DNA from: Myroides sp. N17-2
Lineage (GTDB): Bacteria; Bacteroidota; Bacteroidia; Flavobacteriales; Flavobacteriaceae
Assembly: GCF_002286775.1 (NCBI RefSeq)
Contig: NZ_NSGJ01000002.1
Location: 176,890 to 240,889 of the forward strand
DNA: 64,000 bases
Direction of reading: 5' to 3'
Shown: positions 1 through 10,704 of the stretch, in pieces
Position numbering within the stretch: position 1 is the first letter of the stretch
How the letters are laid out: every line of letters begins with the position of its first letter
Made by a program: the position numbers and the translations under genes
The notes under the pieces: generated by a model
Seen by the model: only the letters and a program-made list of their open reading frames with translations
What the model was told of the DNA's origin: nothing
Databases searched by the model: none

Positions 1-3000
1 CAAGTAGCTCATACATACTATTTAATAGGAAATACAAGTCAAGCTAATAGTAAAGAGGAAACAGCACATTTTAAGGCATTTAAAAATGTTATAAGTGAGC
101 AAAGTACTAAGGGATCAACATTAGTGTTTCTTGGTGATAATACAAAAAAAGGATTGCCTAAGGATACCTCTAGTAAAAGAGAGAAAGAACAGAAAGCTCT
201 AACACAACAGACAGATTTAATCAAAGATAACAAAGGGAATACAGTGTTTATCAAAGGTGAGTCAGATTGGGGTAGAGGATATGAGGGGGTGAAGAATTTA
301 GGACAATATCTTGTAGAAACGACAGGAGATAAAAGAGTAATGCTTCCGCGTAAGGTGTGTGGTTTAGAGAGATTAAAAGTTAACGATGAAACAGTTTTAC
401 TAGTCATCGATAGTCAATGGTATCTAGAGAATTGGGATGAGCATGCTAATATTAATGAAGACTGTGATATCAAGACTAGAGAAGATTTCTTCGAAGAGGT
501 TAGGGGGGAGATTAATAAGAACCAAAATAAAGTGGTTTTATTAGCAATGCATCACCCTGTGTATAGCAATGGTAATCACGGTGGAAAGTTTTCTACGAAG
601 GATCACTTATTCCCTTTAGGTAATAATGTGCCATTACCTGTGATCGGTAGTATTTATAATTATACTCGTGCAATGTCTGGGTTTAATAATCAAGACTTGC
701 AAAGCAAGAAATACAATGAACTAAATAAGCGTATTCGCACGACAGCTCAGATGTATAATAATGTGATTATCGTCTCAGCACATGAGCATAATATGCAATA
801 TATAGAACGAGATGGTGTGAAGCAAGTGGTGAGTGGTGCGATGAGTAATCTATCACCTGCACGTGCTATAGAGAAAGGTGACTTCTCAGCTGGAGTATAT
901 GGATATACGAAGGTAGAGGTAATGAAAGATAGAAGTGCTAAACTAGCATTTTATGGATATAAAGAAGGGAAATATGAGGAGCTTTATAATCAAGAGATAT
1001 TAGAAGCTTTTGGAGATAGTTATAGCTCTCTAACGGCAAATGATGAAGTTAGTAAAGAAGATATCAAAGCTAGTGTATATCCTACAGAATGGACAGAAAA
1101 GACAGGATGGTATAAATTTTTATGGGGGCAACATTATAGAGATGTATATGGTACACCCATTACTGCTTCGGTAGCTGACTTGACCACATTAAAAGGAGGT
1201 CTTACGCCTACTATATCAGGAGGAGGTAATCAATCTATGTCATTGAGATTAGTAGATAAAGAAGGGAAAGAATATGTGATGCGTGGAGTGAGAAAGAGTG
1301 TGTCTAGATTTGTGCAGACAGCAGTCTTTAAAGATCAATATGTGATGAATTCTTTTGAGAATACTTGGGCAGAACGCTTTATCTACGACTTCTATACTAC
1401 ATCGCATCCTTATACGCCGTTTATCTTAGATGGGTTAGCGGATAAGATAGGGATGTATCATACTAATCCAGAACTATACTATGTGCCTAAACAAACTACA
1501 TTAGGTCGTTTTAATGATAAGTATGGTGATGAATTATATATGATAGAAGAGAGACCATCATCAGGATATGAGGATGAGGCTAGTTTCGGAAATACTAAAG
1601 CGATAGTTAGTACAACTGATGTTATCGCAAAACTGCGTAAGGATGAGAAGTATACTGTAGATCAACAAGCATATATGCGTGCTCGTATCTTCGATATGTT
1701 GATAGGGGACTGGGATAGACACGGAGATCAGTGGAGATGGTCAGAATTTACAGAAGGAGATAAGATCGTATATAGACCTGTACCTCGAGATAGAGATCAA
1801 GCATTCGCTAAGATAGATGGAGCGTTATTATCACTGATAAAGAAGCTTCCTCCACTTAGACATATGCAGAATTATACAGAGGACTTTGCTAATCCGCGTT
1901 GGATAAATAAAACCGCATTTCCATTAGATCAATATTTATTAAAAGGGACTTCTGAAGAAGATTGGTTAACAGAGACTAGAGATATAGTTAGTAAACTAGA
2001 TGACGTGGCTTTAGATGATGCATTTAATAGATTGCCAAAAGAAGTGCAGACAAAAGAAGTTGAAGACATCAAAAGAATCTTTAAAGCAAGAAGAGGTAAG
2101 ATAGAGCAATTCATACCAAAGTATTATAAACAATTACGTGAGTATGTAATCTTGTCTGGGACTGATAAGAAAGACTTATTTAATATCGAAAGATTAGTAG
2201 GTGGTGATGTATTGTTAAAACAATATCGCGTTAAGAAAGATGGTGAAGCACTTGTGTTTGAAAAGACGTATAAGGCTGGTGAGACAAAAGAGATTTGGGT
2301 CTATGGGCTGAATGATGAGGATACTTTTAAAGTGACAGGGGATGAGAAAGCTAAAATAAAAGTGAGATTAATAGGAGGTAAGAACCAAGATTCATTCTTG
2401 GTTGATAATTCTTCTAAGGTTGTCGTTTATGATTATGCAGATAAGAAAAATGAAGTAGTTTCAGCAAGTACTAAAACGAAAACTATCTTATCAAATAAGT
2501 ATGACCTTAATAACTTTAACTATGAGAATGTTCCACTGAATATTAATATGTTATTGCCTAACATTGGTTATAATCCTGAAGATGGAGTGAAGTTGGGAGT
2601 TTTATATAGTTCTAAACGATCTACATTTGTTCAAGATCCTTATACAGCTAAGCACGTTATTAAAGGTTTTTATTCATTTAATACAAAAGGATTTGAAGGG
2701 GAGTATAAAGGTTTTTTTCCTAACGCTACAGATAACTGGATGTTTACTATCGCTGGTAGAGCGACTAGTCCTAACTTCGCTGTGAATTATTATGGCTTAG
2801 GTAATGAAACATACTATTTTGACGAAGAAAAAGGAGATGATTATAAACGTGTGAGAGTAGAGAGTTATTCAATAACTCCTGGATATAGATATGAAGGAAA
2901 GCAAGGCGGTAGCTTTGAGGCCAACGTAGAATATAATGCTTTAAAAGTACAGGATAAGAGCGGTCGTTTTATCACTGATAATCCTGATGAGGTGAATGCT

Positions 3001-3585
3001 AAGGTATTCGACTTCCAACATTATGGAGGATTAAAGTTAGAGTATAATTATGAGCAATATAATTATCCTGCTAATCCAACTGTAGGTTTTGGATTTAATT
3101 CGAAATTAGGATGGAAGATGAACCTGAAAGAAACAGAGCAGAACTTCCCTTATTTAGATGTGAAAGCGAACTTTATACATAACATAGATAGAGCAGAGCG
3201 ATTAGTATTCGCTACTAACTTTACATATCAAACTAGATTCAATAATAACTATGATTTCTACCATGCAGCTGTGATAGGTGGTAATGCTAATCTACGAGGG
3301 TTTAGACCAGAGCGTTTTACAGGTAAGAGTTCTTTTGTACAAACAACAGACTTGAGATATAATGCAGGTCAGTTTACAGCAGGTTTTATCCCAATGAGCT
3401 ATGGTTTCTATGGAGGGTTTGACTACGGTAGAGTATGGCAACCAGGAGAGGTGTCTAATAAATGGCACAACTCTTATGGAGCAGGTCTATGGGTAAGTGC
3501 GATAGAACAAGCAACACTGCACTGCTCGTATTTTAGCAGTGCAGATGGAGGTCGCTTTGTGTTTGGATTAGGGTTTGGGTTTTAA
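1..3585 (+). CDS. Metallophosphoesterase fused to outer-membrane beta-barrel, 5' end cut off
   Basis: The reading frame is open from the first base, so the true start lies outside the window; 1194 codons are visible. The N-terminal part is a calcineurin-like phosphoesterase: FLGDN near codon 43, a MHHPVYSNGNHG block near codon 180 and SAHEHN near codon 260 supply metal-binding Asp, Asn and His. The middle (codons about 380-720) is unassigned, and the last ~350 codons are rich in alternating aromatic strands and end in FGLGFGF, as expected for a D15/Omp85-like or surface-antigen barrel. I infer an envelope-anchored phosphatase; the substrate is unknown. The stop overlaps the convergent downstream gene by 18 bp. 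Confidence 0.8.
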   Translation, partial: QVAHTYYLIGNTSQANSKEETAHFKAFKNVISEQSTKGSTLVFLGDNTKKGLPKDTSSKREKEQKALTQQTDLIKDNKGNTVFIKGESDWGRGYEGVKNLGQYLVETTGDKRVMLPRKVCGLERLKVNDETVLLVIDSQWYLENWDEHANINEDCDIKTREDFFEEVRGEINKNQNKVVLLAMHHPVYSNGNHGGKFSTKDHLFPLGNNVPLPVIGSIYNYTRAMSGFNNQDLQSKKYNELNKRIRTTAQMYNNVIIVSAHEHNMQYIERDGVKQVVSGAMSNLSPARAIEKGDFSAGVYGYTKVEVMKDRSAKLAFYGYKEGKYEELYNQEILEAFGDSYSSLTANDEVSKEDIKASVYPTEWTEKTGWYKFLWGQHYRDVYGTPITASVADLTTLKGGLTPTISGGGNQSMSLRLVDKEGKEYVMRGVRKSVSRFVQTAVFKDQYVMNSFENTWAERFIYDFYTTSHPYTPFILDGLADKIGMYHTNPELYYVPKQTTLGRFNDKYGDELYMIEERPSSGYEDEASFGNTKAIVSTTDVIAKLRKDEKYTVDQQAYMRARIFDMLIGDWDRHGDQWRWSEFTEGDKIVYRPVPRDRDQAFAKIDGALLSLIKKLPPLRHMQNYTEDFANPRWINKTAFPLDQYLLKGTSEEDWLTETRDIVSKLDDVALDDAFNRLPKEVQTKEVEDIKRIFKARRGKIEQFIPKYYKQLREYVILSGTDKKDLFNIERLVGGDVLLKQYRVKKDGEALVFEKTYKAGETKEIWVYGLNDEDTFKVTGDEKAKIKVRLIGGKNQDSFLVDNSSKVVVYDYADKKNEVVSASTKTKTILSNKYDLNNFNYENVPLNINMLLPNIGYNPEDGVKLGVLYSSKRSTFVQDPYTAKHVIKGFYSFNTKGFEGEYKGFFPNATDNWMFTIAGRATSPNFAVNYYGLGNETYYFDEEKGDDYKRVRVESYSITPGYRYEGKQGGSFEANVEYNALKVQDKSGRFITDNPDEVNAKVFDFQHYGGLKLEYNYEQYNYPANPTVGFGFNSKLGWKMNLKETEQNFPYLDVKANFIHNIDRAERLVFATNFTYQTRFNNNYDFYHAAVIGGNANLRGFRPERFTGKSSFVQTTDLRYNAGQFTAGFIPMSYGFYGGFDYGRVWQPGEVSNKWHNSYGAGLWVSAIEQATLHCSYFSSADGGRFVFGLGFGF

Positions 3586-4449
3586 TGTACTCAAATCCAC
3601 TTTATATATTTTACCACCAGTATTATCTTTCACTTCGTCTGCTAGATAGACAGTGTTGTTATCACCGAAAGTAACAGATTCTTTCTGTGAGATATGGTGT
3701 AGCTTATGCTCTGTTATTTTACCATCCATGATAGCATTCGGGTTGAATCCTTCTATGATCCACAGTTTAGAGTGAGACAATAAGACGAATGTCTTCTCAT
3801 CAGGACTCATCGCAGCTCCTGTGATAGCACAGTGTTTATATACGTTACATCCATTAAAGGTTTGTACGTGTTCAGCTTTGTGATGTCCTGCTATGTTCGG
3901 TACTTTATACACTAGAGATGTTCCATCAAAGCCCTTGCTTCTGTTCTTAGTGAAGATATAGAAGTTATTATTGTATAAGATGAATGCTTCAGCATCATAT
4001 AATAACTCTGTTTCTTTAGGAGGAAATGCCTTTTGTTCTGGATATTCAAAAGTGATTATATCTGCGACATTAGCTTTGTCTTTTTGTAAGTCATCTTTGT
4101 TGATCTTAAGGATGCGCAAGTCTTTACGTGTATTCTTATTGTTACCAAAGTCACCGATATAGAGATTTCCTTCTTTATCAGCAGTAAGTTCTTCCCAATC
4201 TATATTCTTTTGATCTTTTATCTTTAGAGTGTGTGCTATCTTACCGTCAGATTTGATTTGGTATAGTTCACTTTTGTTGCCACTATCTTGTAATGCCCAA
4301 AAAGAGCTAGAGGCATTGTCATAGTATAATCCAGAAACTTCCTTAAGGTTATTAGGCAGTATAATGTGGTCTTTGGTAATATCACTTTTTTGTCCACAAC
4401 TAGCTAATGTAGTTAGAGCGACTATTGATATTGTTAGTAACGATTTCAT
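3568..4449 (-). CDS. Lipoprotein, SdiA-regulated/beta-propeller-like
   Basis: 293 aa with a lipoprotein signal (lipobox ending in Cys18). The mature part has repeated strand units such as KEVSGLYYD, DWEELTAD and LYIGDFGNN, the pattern of six-bladed SdiA-regulated or phytase-like beta-propellers in Bacteroidota. A role as an envelope hydrolase or binding protein is inference; no catalytic set is obvious. Its 3' end overlaps the convergent phosphatase-barrel gene by 18 bp, so the two stop regions share sequence and no terminator is seen between them. Confidence 0.65.
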   Translation of the reverse strand: MKSLLTISIVALTTLASCGQKSDITKDHIILPNNLKEVSGLYYDNASSSFWALQDSGNKSELYQIKSDGKIAHTLKIKDQKNIDWEELTADKEGNLYIGDFGNNKNTRKDLRILKINKDDLQKDKANVADIITFEYPEQKAFPPKETELLYDAEAFILYNNNFYIFTKNRSKGFDGTSLVYKVPNIAGHHKAEHVQTFNGCNVYKHCAITGAAMSPDEKTFVLLSHSKLWIIEGFNPNAIMDGKITEHKLHHISQKESVTFGDNNTVYLADEVKDNTGGKIYKVDLSTLKPKP

Positions 4450-4603
4450 AATGTATTTTTTTAAAATATAAAGTTACTAAATGTGGATATAAAAAACATA
4501 CAATAAGCTCTGAATTGTTAGCAATAGGATATGATAAGTTTCTTTCTTTATGAAAGGGGCATTCTAATGCTCAAAAAAATCAGTAAAAATTGAAACTTTA
4601 AAG

Positions 4604-4611
4604 TATATTTG
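4604..4611 (+). promoter_or_regulatory. Promoter -7 element for lepA
   Basis: TATATTTG fits the Bacteroidota -7 consensus TAnnTTTG exactly. No TTG lies 17-23 nt upstream, so only half of the promoter is convincing. It would give a leader of about 125 nt before lepA, holding a small hairpin (TTATTCT pairing with AGAATAA, about 4624-4656). Confidence 0.55.
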
Positions 4612-4743
4612 CAAAATATAGGCTTATTCTGTTTTAAATAGAAGAGAATAAAAGTCTTATAATAGAGGTTACACGATTATTGAATGTCATTTCAATGCTT
4701 CTAATGGGCGTGTGCACGTAATTATAACTTTGATTTAACGAAG

Positions 4744-6540
4744 ATGAAGAACATTAGAAACTTTTGTATTATTGCTCATATTGACCACGGTAAAAGTACT
4801 TTAGCGGATAGATTACTAGATGCTACACAGACTGTTACAGCACGTGAACAACAAGCTCAACTTTTAGATAGTATGGACTTAGAGCGCGAGAGAGGGATTA
4901 CTATTAAATCTCACGCGATCCAAATGGAATATACATATAAAGGAGAACAATATATACTTAACTTAATCGATACCCCAGGGCACGTAGACTTTTCTTATGA
5001 AGTTTCTAGGTCTATTGCAGCGTGTGAAGGTGCGTTATTGATCGTAGATGCAGCTCAGAGTATTCAAGCGCAGACTATTTCTAACCTATACTTAGCGCTA
5101 GAGAATGATTTGACTATTATCCCTGTATTAAATAAGGTTGACTTACCAAGTGCTAATCCAGAAGAAGTAAGTGATGATATCGTTGATTTATTAGGATGTG
5201 AATATGAAGAGATTATTCCTGCATCTGGTAAAACAGGATTAGGAGTAGAGGATATATTAGCGGCTATTATAGAAAGAGTACCAGCTCCTAAAGGAGATCC
5301 TGAAGAGCCATTACAGGCACTAATCTTTGACTCTGTATACAACCCATTCCGTGGTATTGAAGTAATCTTCCGTGTTATTAATGGTTCTATTAAGAAAGGA
5401 CAGAAGATTAAGTTTATGGCTACGAACAATGAGTATCACGCTGATGAGATCGGTACGCTTAAACTTAACCAAGTTCCTAAACAAGAGATTAAAACAGGAG
5501 ACGTAGGTTACCTAATATCTGGTATTAAAGAGGCAAAAGAAGTAAAGGTAGGAGATACTTTAACGGATGCTAAAACACCTACTCAAAATATGATCTCTGG
5601 GTTTGAGAACGTTAAACCAATGGTATTCGCAGGTATTTACCCAGTGGATACAGAAGATTACGAAGAGTTGCGTAACTCAATGGAGAAACTACAGCTTAAC
5701 GATGCTTCATTAGTATTTGCTGCTGAGAGTTCTGCTGCATTAGGGTTTGGTTTCCGTTGTGGATTCTTAGGAATGTTACACATGGAGATTATCCAAGAGC
5801 GTTTAGAGCGTGAGTTTAATATGACTGTTATTACTACTGTACCTAACGTGTCGTACTTAGCTTATACTAAGAAAGAACCAGAGAAAGGTATTATCGTTAA
5901 TAACCCTTCAGATTTACCTGAACCTTCTAAATTAGAAAGAGTAGAAGAACCATATATTAAAGCTACGATCATTACTAAAGCTGACTTCGTTGGGCAAGTA
6001 ATGAGTCTGTGTATTGATAAACGTGGTATTATTACAAACCAAACATACCTTACAGAGAGTAGAGTAGAGTTGACATTTGATATGCCACTAGCAGAGATTG
6101 TTTTTGACTTCTATGATAGATTAAAAACAGTATCTAAAGGATATGCATCTTTTGATTACTCACCTATCGGTATGCGTACATCTAACCTTGTTAGAGTCGA
6201 TGTAATGCTTAATGCTAACGTAGTGGATGCGTTATCTGCATTAATGCACGCTGACAACGCTTACCATATCGGTAAGAAGATGTGTGAGAAGTTAAAAGAA
6301 TTAATCCCACGTCAACAGTTTGATATTCCTATTCAGGCAGCTATCGGAGTGAAGGTAATTGCTCGTGAAACAGTAAAAGCACTGCGTAAAGATGTAACTG
6401 CTAAATGTTATGGAGGGGATATCTCTCGTAAACGTAAATTACTTGAAAAACAAAAAGCAGGTAAGAAGCGTATGCGTCAAGTTGGAAACGTAGAGATTCC
6501 ACAAGAAGCATTTATGGCTGTATTAAAGTTGAATGACTAA
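4744..6540 (+). CDS. lepA: Elongation factor 4 (LepA), ribosome-associated GTPase
   Basis: 598 aa, the usual full length. The G domain shows G1 AHIDHGKST (residues 11-19), G3 DTPGHVDF and G4 NKVDL; the EF-G-like domains follow and the C-terminal domain ends in the typical [16 protein letters not shown] segment. LepA binds stalled ribosomes in the cytoplasm and can back-translocate the tRNAs or assist initiation. The ATG at 4744 sits directly at the conserved [14 protein letters not shown] start. It is transcribed alone and closed by a terminator at 6562-6594. Confidence 0.97.
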   Translation: MKNIRNFCIIAHIDHGKSTLADRLLDATQTVTAREQQAQLLDSMDLERERGITIKSHAIQMEYTYKGEQYILNLIDTPGHVDFSYEVSRSIAACEGALLIVDAAQSIQAQTISNLYLALENDLTIIPVLNKVDLPSANPEEVSDDIVDLLGCEYEEIIPASGKTGLGVEDILAAIIERVPAPKGDPEEPLQALIFDSVYNPFRGIEVIFRVINGSIKKGQKIKFMATNNEYHADEIGTLKLNQVPKQEIKTGDVGYLISGIKEAKEVKVGDTLTDAKTPTQNMISGFENVKPMVFAGIYPVDTEDYEELRNSMEKLQLNDASLVFAAESSAALGFGFRCGFLGMLHMEIIQERLEREFNMTVITTVPNVSYLAYTKKEPEKGIIVNNPSDLPEPSKLERVEEPYIKATIITKADFVGQVMSLCIDKRGIITNQTYLTESRVELTFDMPLAEIVFDFYDRLKTVSKGYASFDYSPIGMRTSNLVRVDVMLNANVVDALSALMHADNAYHIGKKMCEKLKELIPRQQFDIPIQAAIGVKVIARETVKALRKDVTAKCYGGDISRKRKLLEKQKAGKKRMRQVGNVEIPQEAFMAVLKLND

Positions 6541-6561
6541 ACAGTTCAAACATATTTAATG

Positions 6562-6594
6562 AAAAGACTATCAATTTTGGTAGTCTTTTTTTTT
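6562..6594 (+). terminator. Intrinsic terminator after lepA
   Basis: AAAGACTA and TAGTCTTT form a stem around a 10-nt loop, followed by a run of nine T. Confidence 0.85.
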
Positions 6595-6625
6595 GACTAA
6601 AAACCACTAATACTTATAAAATCAA

Positions 6626-7441
6626 ATGAAAAGAACACTGTTATTATTTACCTTACTTGTATTCATAGGATGTAAGGATGATAAAAAAGAAGTAGAAGTA
6701 ACACAACCAACTACCACTACAGAAGTAGCTGAAGAGGTAGAGGAAGAAAAGCCGATATTAACAATATATGGAAAGGAGGAGAACTTAGTGTTAGATATAC
6801 TTCTTCCAAGGTATTATGACAAAGACTTTCACCAAGCTGATCTTGATAAAGTAAATGATAAATGGCTTGCATTTGAAGAGAAGAAAGGATTGTTTCAAGT
6901 ATTAAAGGCTGACTATGCAATTAGTGAACAAACTAATGAGTGTACAGAGAGTGAACAGATAGGTATCTTCTCAACAGGACCAATAGAGCCTGTCTTTTTC
7001 TTAGGACCTAATAACTTGATAAAGAAAGGAACCAAGACAGCTTTAAATATAAAAGACCAACCACTATGGCCAGAGAGTCCACAAGAATACTTGTTTAATG
7101 GTAAGCAGTATATTTTAAGATCTGAGGGTAAAGTGGTAGATTCATATAAATATACAGACGATGAAAGCCCTAAAGAAAAGGTGTTTAAGAAATTTAAAAA
7201 CTATAAACTGTATCTAACTGTTAATGGAGAAGCAGAACAATTAATCTTAGATATCCCTAGTTTTAATGAGACTTTTGTCAAACTTTTGTTTGTTGGAGAC
7301 TTAGATGGAGATGGGAATCTTGACTTTGTGTTTGATACATCACCAGAATATGAGATGCAGACTGTAGAGGTTTATTTGTCTAAAGGTGCTCAGTATTTTA
7401 TCTATTTAGCAGGAACTGTATCGGTTGATTTTAGTTGCTAG
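6626..7441 (+). CDS. Lipoprotein of unknown function with C-terminal D-x-D-G-D motif
   Basis: 271 aa. A short signal peptide ends in a lipobox (VFIGC, Cys16), then a Lys/Glu/Thr-rich linker to about residue 45. Near residue 230 the sequence DLDGDGNLDFVF resembles the calcium-binding loop of FG-GAP/VCBS or EF-hand-like repeats, so Ca2+ binding is possible. I do not recognise the family. It stands alone between the lepA terminator and a bidirectional terminator. Confidence 0.7.
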   Translation: MKRTLLLFTLLVFIGCKDDKKEVEVTQPTTTTEVAEEVEEEKPILTIYGKEENLVLDILLPRYYDKDFHQADLDKVNDKWLAFEEKKGLFQVLKADYAISEQTNECTESEQIGIFSTGPIEPVFFLGPNNLIKKGTKTALNIKDQPLWPESPQEYLFNGKQYILRSEGKVVDSYKYTDDESPKEKVFKKFKNYKLYLTVNGEAEQLILDIPSFNETFVKLLFVGDLDGDGNLDFVFDTSPEYEMQTVEVYLSKGAQYFIYLAGTVSVDFSC

Positions 7442-7462
7442 TAGAATTGATCTATAAATAAT

Positions 7463-7495
7463 AAAAAAACGCCCATTGAGTCTCAATGGGCGTTT
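7463..7495. terminator. Bidirectional terminator between convergent genes
   Basis: A perfect 12-bp stem (AACGCCCATTGA / TCAATGGGCGTT) with a 3-nt loop, A-run on the left and T residues on the right. It can serve the lipoprotein gene on + and the peptidase gene on -. Confidence 0.88.
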
Positions 7496-7514
7496 CTAGT
7501 TTATATACTATTGA

Positions 7515-10250
7515 TTATTTCTTGGTGAAGTCACCAGCATAAATAGTAGTGAACTTAGAAGGTTGTAAATACTTCTTAGCAGCATCATTAACTTGTTTGA
7601 TACTTAGTTTTTCTATTTCAGCATCTAACTTATCATAATCTGTAAATGGAATATCATATAATAAGAATGATGAAGATAATCCAATAAGGTAATTGTCAAG
7701 TCCTAGATTTGTTTGTCTAGTACTTTTCCAAGCAGTCTTATTTGCTTTCAGCTCTTCTTCTGTGATTCCATTAGCGACTAATTTAGTAAACTCGTCATTA
7801 ATAGCTTTCTCTACATCTGCACGTTTAGTAGGATTCATAAATGCATAAATCATCCAAGCTGAATCTTCTCTCTTAGGGTCATTAGGTACGCTTAGTGAAG
7901 ATCCTGCACCATAACTAATACCTTCTTTCTCACGTAAACGTTGAGGAATACGTGCAGTCATAAATCCTCCACCCATTACTTCATTAGCAAATACTAAAGC
8001 TGCATAGTCAGGGTTAGTTTTGTTCATCTTGAAACCAACTTTACCTATAGCTACAGCATTCTCTTTATCTGGAGTTTCGAAAGTTTGTTTCTCTAATTTC
8101 GTTTCTACATAGTTAGGAAAAGCTTTTTCATACTTTGAAGAACTAGTAAAGTTACTGAAAGTACCTTCAAATAATTTGTTTACTGCTTCTGTATTATTCA
8201 TACCTATAACTGTAGCAACTCCATTGTTTACACCAAAGAATGCTTTATAGAAATCTTTAATCTCATTAACTTTCACATTCTTATATCCTGCTATATCTTC
8301 TTGTGGAGAAGGTGTATAGAAGATACTTCCTTTTTCTTCTTTAGAAGTTATCTGAGATATTTTAGTGAAAGCTATTGTTTGAGGATCACTAAGCTGAGCT
8401 TCTATACCAGTTACAGTCTCTAATTTAAGTTTTTCTAATTCTGTTTCAGGAAATACTGGGTTAGTTAATATATCTTTTAAGATAGTCATCGTTTCATCTA
8501 TACTGTTTCTGTACGCTGATACTGTAATGAAAAAAGTTTGACCGCCAAAACGCACACTTACAGAAGACTTCAATTGATCTAATTTGTCTTTGATCTGTTG
8601 TTTAGTCATGGTCTTTGTACCTGCTGTTAGTAAGTCAGCTGTAAATTCTCCGATATATTGTTTGTTCAATAAGTCTTTCTGATTACCAACTGGTAATGTG
8701 ATACTCACTATCACTTTTTCACCTTTGATATCTTTATCTATTACTCCATATTTAAAACCATTCTTTAATTTGTTAGTCGAATAGTTCTTTTGAATATTAG
8801 CAATAGTAGCTTCGAAAGGTCTTAGTTCTGCTGTAGCCTCTCTTCCTTTATAATTTTCAACTAAAGCTTTGATGTCTTTATTCTGAATCTCCTCTGCTTT
8901 AACTCTCACTTCGTCTTTAGTAGGAATAAATAGACCGACAGTACGATTATTATCTCTAAAGTATTTTTTAGCGACTCTATTGATGTCCTCTAATTTTAGG
9001 TTTTCTATATTATCTCTATATAAATTAGCTAGACGGTAGTCACCTGCACCTATTATCTCTGTTAGGTTAATTGTGTAACTAATCGTGTTATTTTTAATAT
9101 TCTCTAAGCCTTTAAGAATATTAGTTTTAGCTCTGTCTAGGTCTTCTTGTGTATACTTAATATCACCTATTTTAGCTAAAGCCACTTTTACATCTTTAAG
9201 TGTTGCTTCTAGATTTTTGTCATTTGGAACATCGAAGTTAAATAAAACAAACCCTGCATCTCTAACTGTGGGATTAAATGCCCATAAGCTTGATACTTTC
9301 TTTGTCTCTACTAATTCTTTGTATAAGTATCCCGATGGGTCATTGTTTAATATTGACTCTAAGGCACTCAATGCAGCATAGTCTTTATCCGCAAAAGAAG
9401 CTGTGTGATATAAGATATTTATATGTTGTGAATCTCCAGCACGCTTAACTTCTACTAACTTTTCACCATCTTGAGCAGGTTCTACAGTAAATATTTCGTC
9501 TAATACACGTTTAGGTTTAGCAATAACAGAGAAGTAATCTTCAACATATTTTAAAGCTTTAGCTTCATCAAATTTACCAGCAATAACTAGAGTAGCGTTG
9601 TCAGGTTGGTAATACTTTTCATAGAATCGTCTTAATTGAGGCGTTTTAACGCGTTCAATATCTTCTTTAGAGCCAATGGTGCTTAATCCATAGTTATGCC
9701 ATAAGTAAGCCGTATTAATAGTTCTCTCCATTAATACTCTAGTAGGATTGTTTTCTCCTATTTCAAACTCATTTCTTACAACAGAAAATTCCTTATCTAA
9801 ATCTTCTTGTAAGATAGTAGCATTGATCATACGATCTGCTTCCATCTGTAAAGCCCAAGCTAAGTTTTCGTCTGTAGAAGCAAATATTTCATAGTAGTTA
9901 GTTCGGTCATACCATGTTGTCCCTTGAGCACGTCCACCTTTATCAGATAACATTTTCTTAATGTCTCCAAGGTTCTTTGTACTTTTAAATAGCATGTGCT
10001 CTAGTAAGTGTGCCATACCTTTTTCGCCGTATCCTTCATGTTTAGAACCTACGTTATAAACGATGTTTACGATTAGATTACTTTGAGTAGCATCAGGAAG
10101 TAACAGTACTTTTAGTCCATTTGATAATTTGTATTCTTTAATATCTTCAACAGAAGTTACGAAAGTTGGTTTTTCCTTCTGTTGAGCATAAGAGTAATCT
10201 GCAGCGCTTATTGTTAATGCAAACAAAAGCGTATACACTATTCTTTTCAT
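7515..10250 (-). CDS. M16 family zinc metallopeptidase, periplasmic, two-module
   Basis: 911 aa with an N-terminal signal peptide ending near YAQQ. The first module has the inverted zinc motif HLLEH (residues 81-85) and Glu161, 76 residues downstream, matching the HxxEH-x74-76-E rule of pitrilysin-type peptidases. The second module (from about residue 490) carries the GGGFMTARIPQRLREKEGISYG segment of M16 C-terminal domains and lacks its own HxxEH, as usual in single-chain M16 enzymes. The likely role is degradation of peptides or unfolded polypeptides in the periplasm. It has no operon partner; a bidirectional terminator lies after it. Confidence 0.92.
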   Translation of the reverse strand: MKRIVYTLLFALTISAADYSYAQQKEKPTFVTSVEDIKEYKLSNGLKVLLLPDATQSNLIVNIVYNVGSKHEGYGEKGMAHLLEHMLFKSTKNLGDIKKMLSDKGGRAQGTTWYDRTNYYEIFASTDENLAWALQMEADRMINATILQEDLDKEFSVVRNEFEIGENNPTRVLMERTINTAYLWHNYGLSTIGSKEDIERVKTPQLRRFYEKYYQPDNATLVIAGKFDEAKALKYVEDYFSVIAKPKRVLDEIFTVEPAQDGEKLVEVKRAGDSQHINILYHTASFADKDYAALSALESILNNDPSGYLYKELVETKKVSSLWAFNPTVRDAGFVLFNFDVPNDKNLEATLKDVKVALAKIGDIKYTQEDLDRAKTNILKGLENIKNNTISYTINLTEIIGAGDYRLANLYRDNIENLKLEDINRVAKKYFRDNNRTVGLFIPTKDEVRVKAEEIQNKDIKALVENYKGREATAELRPFEATIANIQKNYSTNKLKNGFKYGVIDKDIKGEKVIVSITLPVGNQKDLLNKQYIGEFTADLLTAGTKTMTKQQIKDKLDQLKSSVSVRFGGQTFFITVSAYRNSIDETMTILKDILTNPVFPETELEKLKLETVTGIEAQLSDPQTIAFTKISQITSKEEKGSIFYTPSPQEDIAGYKNVKVNEIKDFYKAFFGVNNGVATVIGMNNTEAVNKLFEGTFSNFTSSSKYEKAFPNYVETKLEKQTFETPDKENAVAIGKVGFKMNKTNPDYAALVFANEVMGGGFMTARIPQRLREKEGISYGAGSSLSVPNDPKREDSAWMIYAFMNPTKRADVEKAINDEFTKLVANGITEEELKANKTAWKSTRQTNLGLDNYLIGLSSSFLLYDIPFTDYDKLDAEIEKLSIKQVNDAAKKYLQPSKFTTIYAGDFTKK

Positions 10251-10347
10251 AAATCAGTTTTTTAGGTTAATTAGCTAAATATAAATAAATTTATTAGATA
10301 ATTAGTAGACTGATATTTAATGACATATAAATATTTGAATATTGATA

Positions 10348-10381
10348 TAAAAAAATAGCTACCCTAATGAGAGTAGCTATG
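10348..10381 (-). terminator. Terminator of the thioredoxin/persulfide dioxygenase unit
   Basis: ATAGCTAC (10355-10362) pairs with GTAGCTAT (10373-10380). Read on the minus strand the stem is followed by a long T-run. Confidence 0.85.
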
Positions 10382-10384
10382 ATA

Positions 10385-10702
10385 TTAGTAATTATTTTTA
10401 TTCTGTTCGATATGTTTTAACAAGGTTTGCTTGTCCATATAACCTGATTGGCGCCATAGTAGTTTACCTTTTCTAAATAACATCAATGTCGGCACACCTC
10501 TCATCTGATACTGTGTACTATACTGAGTAGTAAGAGCGGTATTCTTATCCACATCTATTTTTATAATAGAGATTTGATCTTGTAGCTCTTTTTTTACTTC
10601 TTCTAGTACAGGGGCTAACATCTGACAAGGACCACACCATGTAGCAAAGAAATCAACTAAAGTCAGTTGATCTCTGTCAATTAACTCTTGAAAGTTTCCC
10701 AT
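10385..10702 (-). CDS. Thioredoxin
   Basis: 105 aa with the classical WCGPC redox site (residues 22-26) and the cis-Pro segment RGVPTLML. It is cytoplasmic (no signal peptide). Its ATG lies 2 bp beyond the stop of the MBL-rhodanese gene upstream, so the two are co-transcribed. That placement suggests it recycles persulfides or disulfides formed on the rhodanese. The C-terminal segment LLWRQSGYMDKQTLLKH recurs in the degenerate thioredoxin at 56483, so the two are paralogues. Confidence 0.93.
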   Translation of the reverse strand: MGNFQELIDRDQLTLVDFFATWCGPCQMLAPVLEEVKKELQDQISIIKIDVDKNTALTTQYSTQYQMRGVPTLMLFRKGKLLWRQSGYMDKQTLLKHIEQNKNNY

Positions 10703-10704
10703 TA

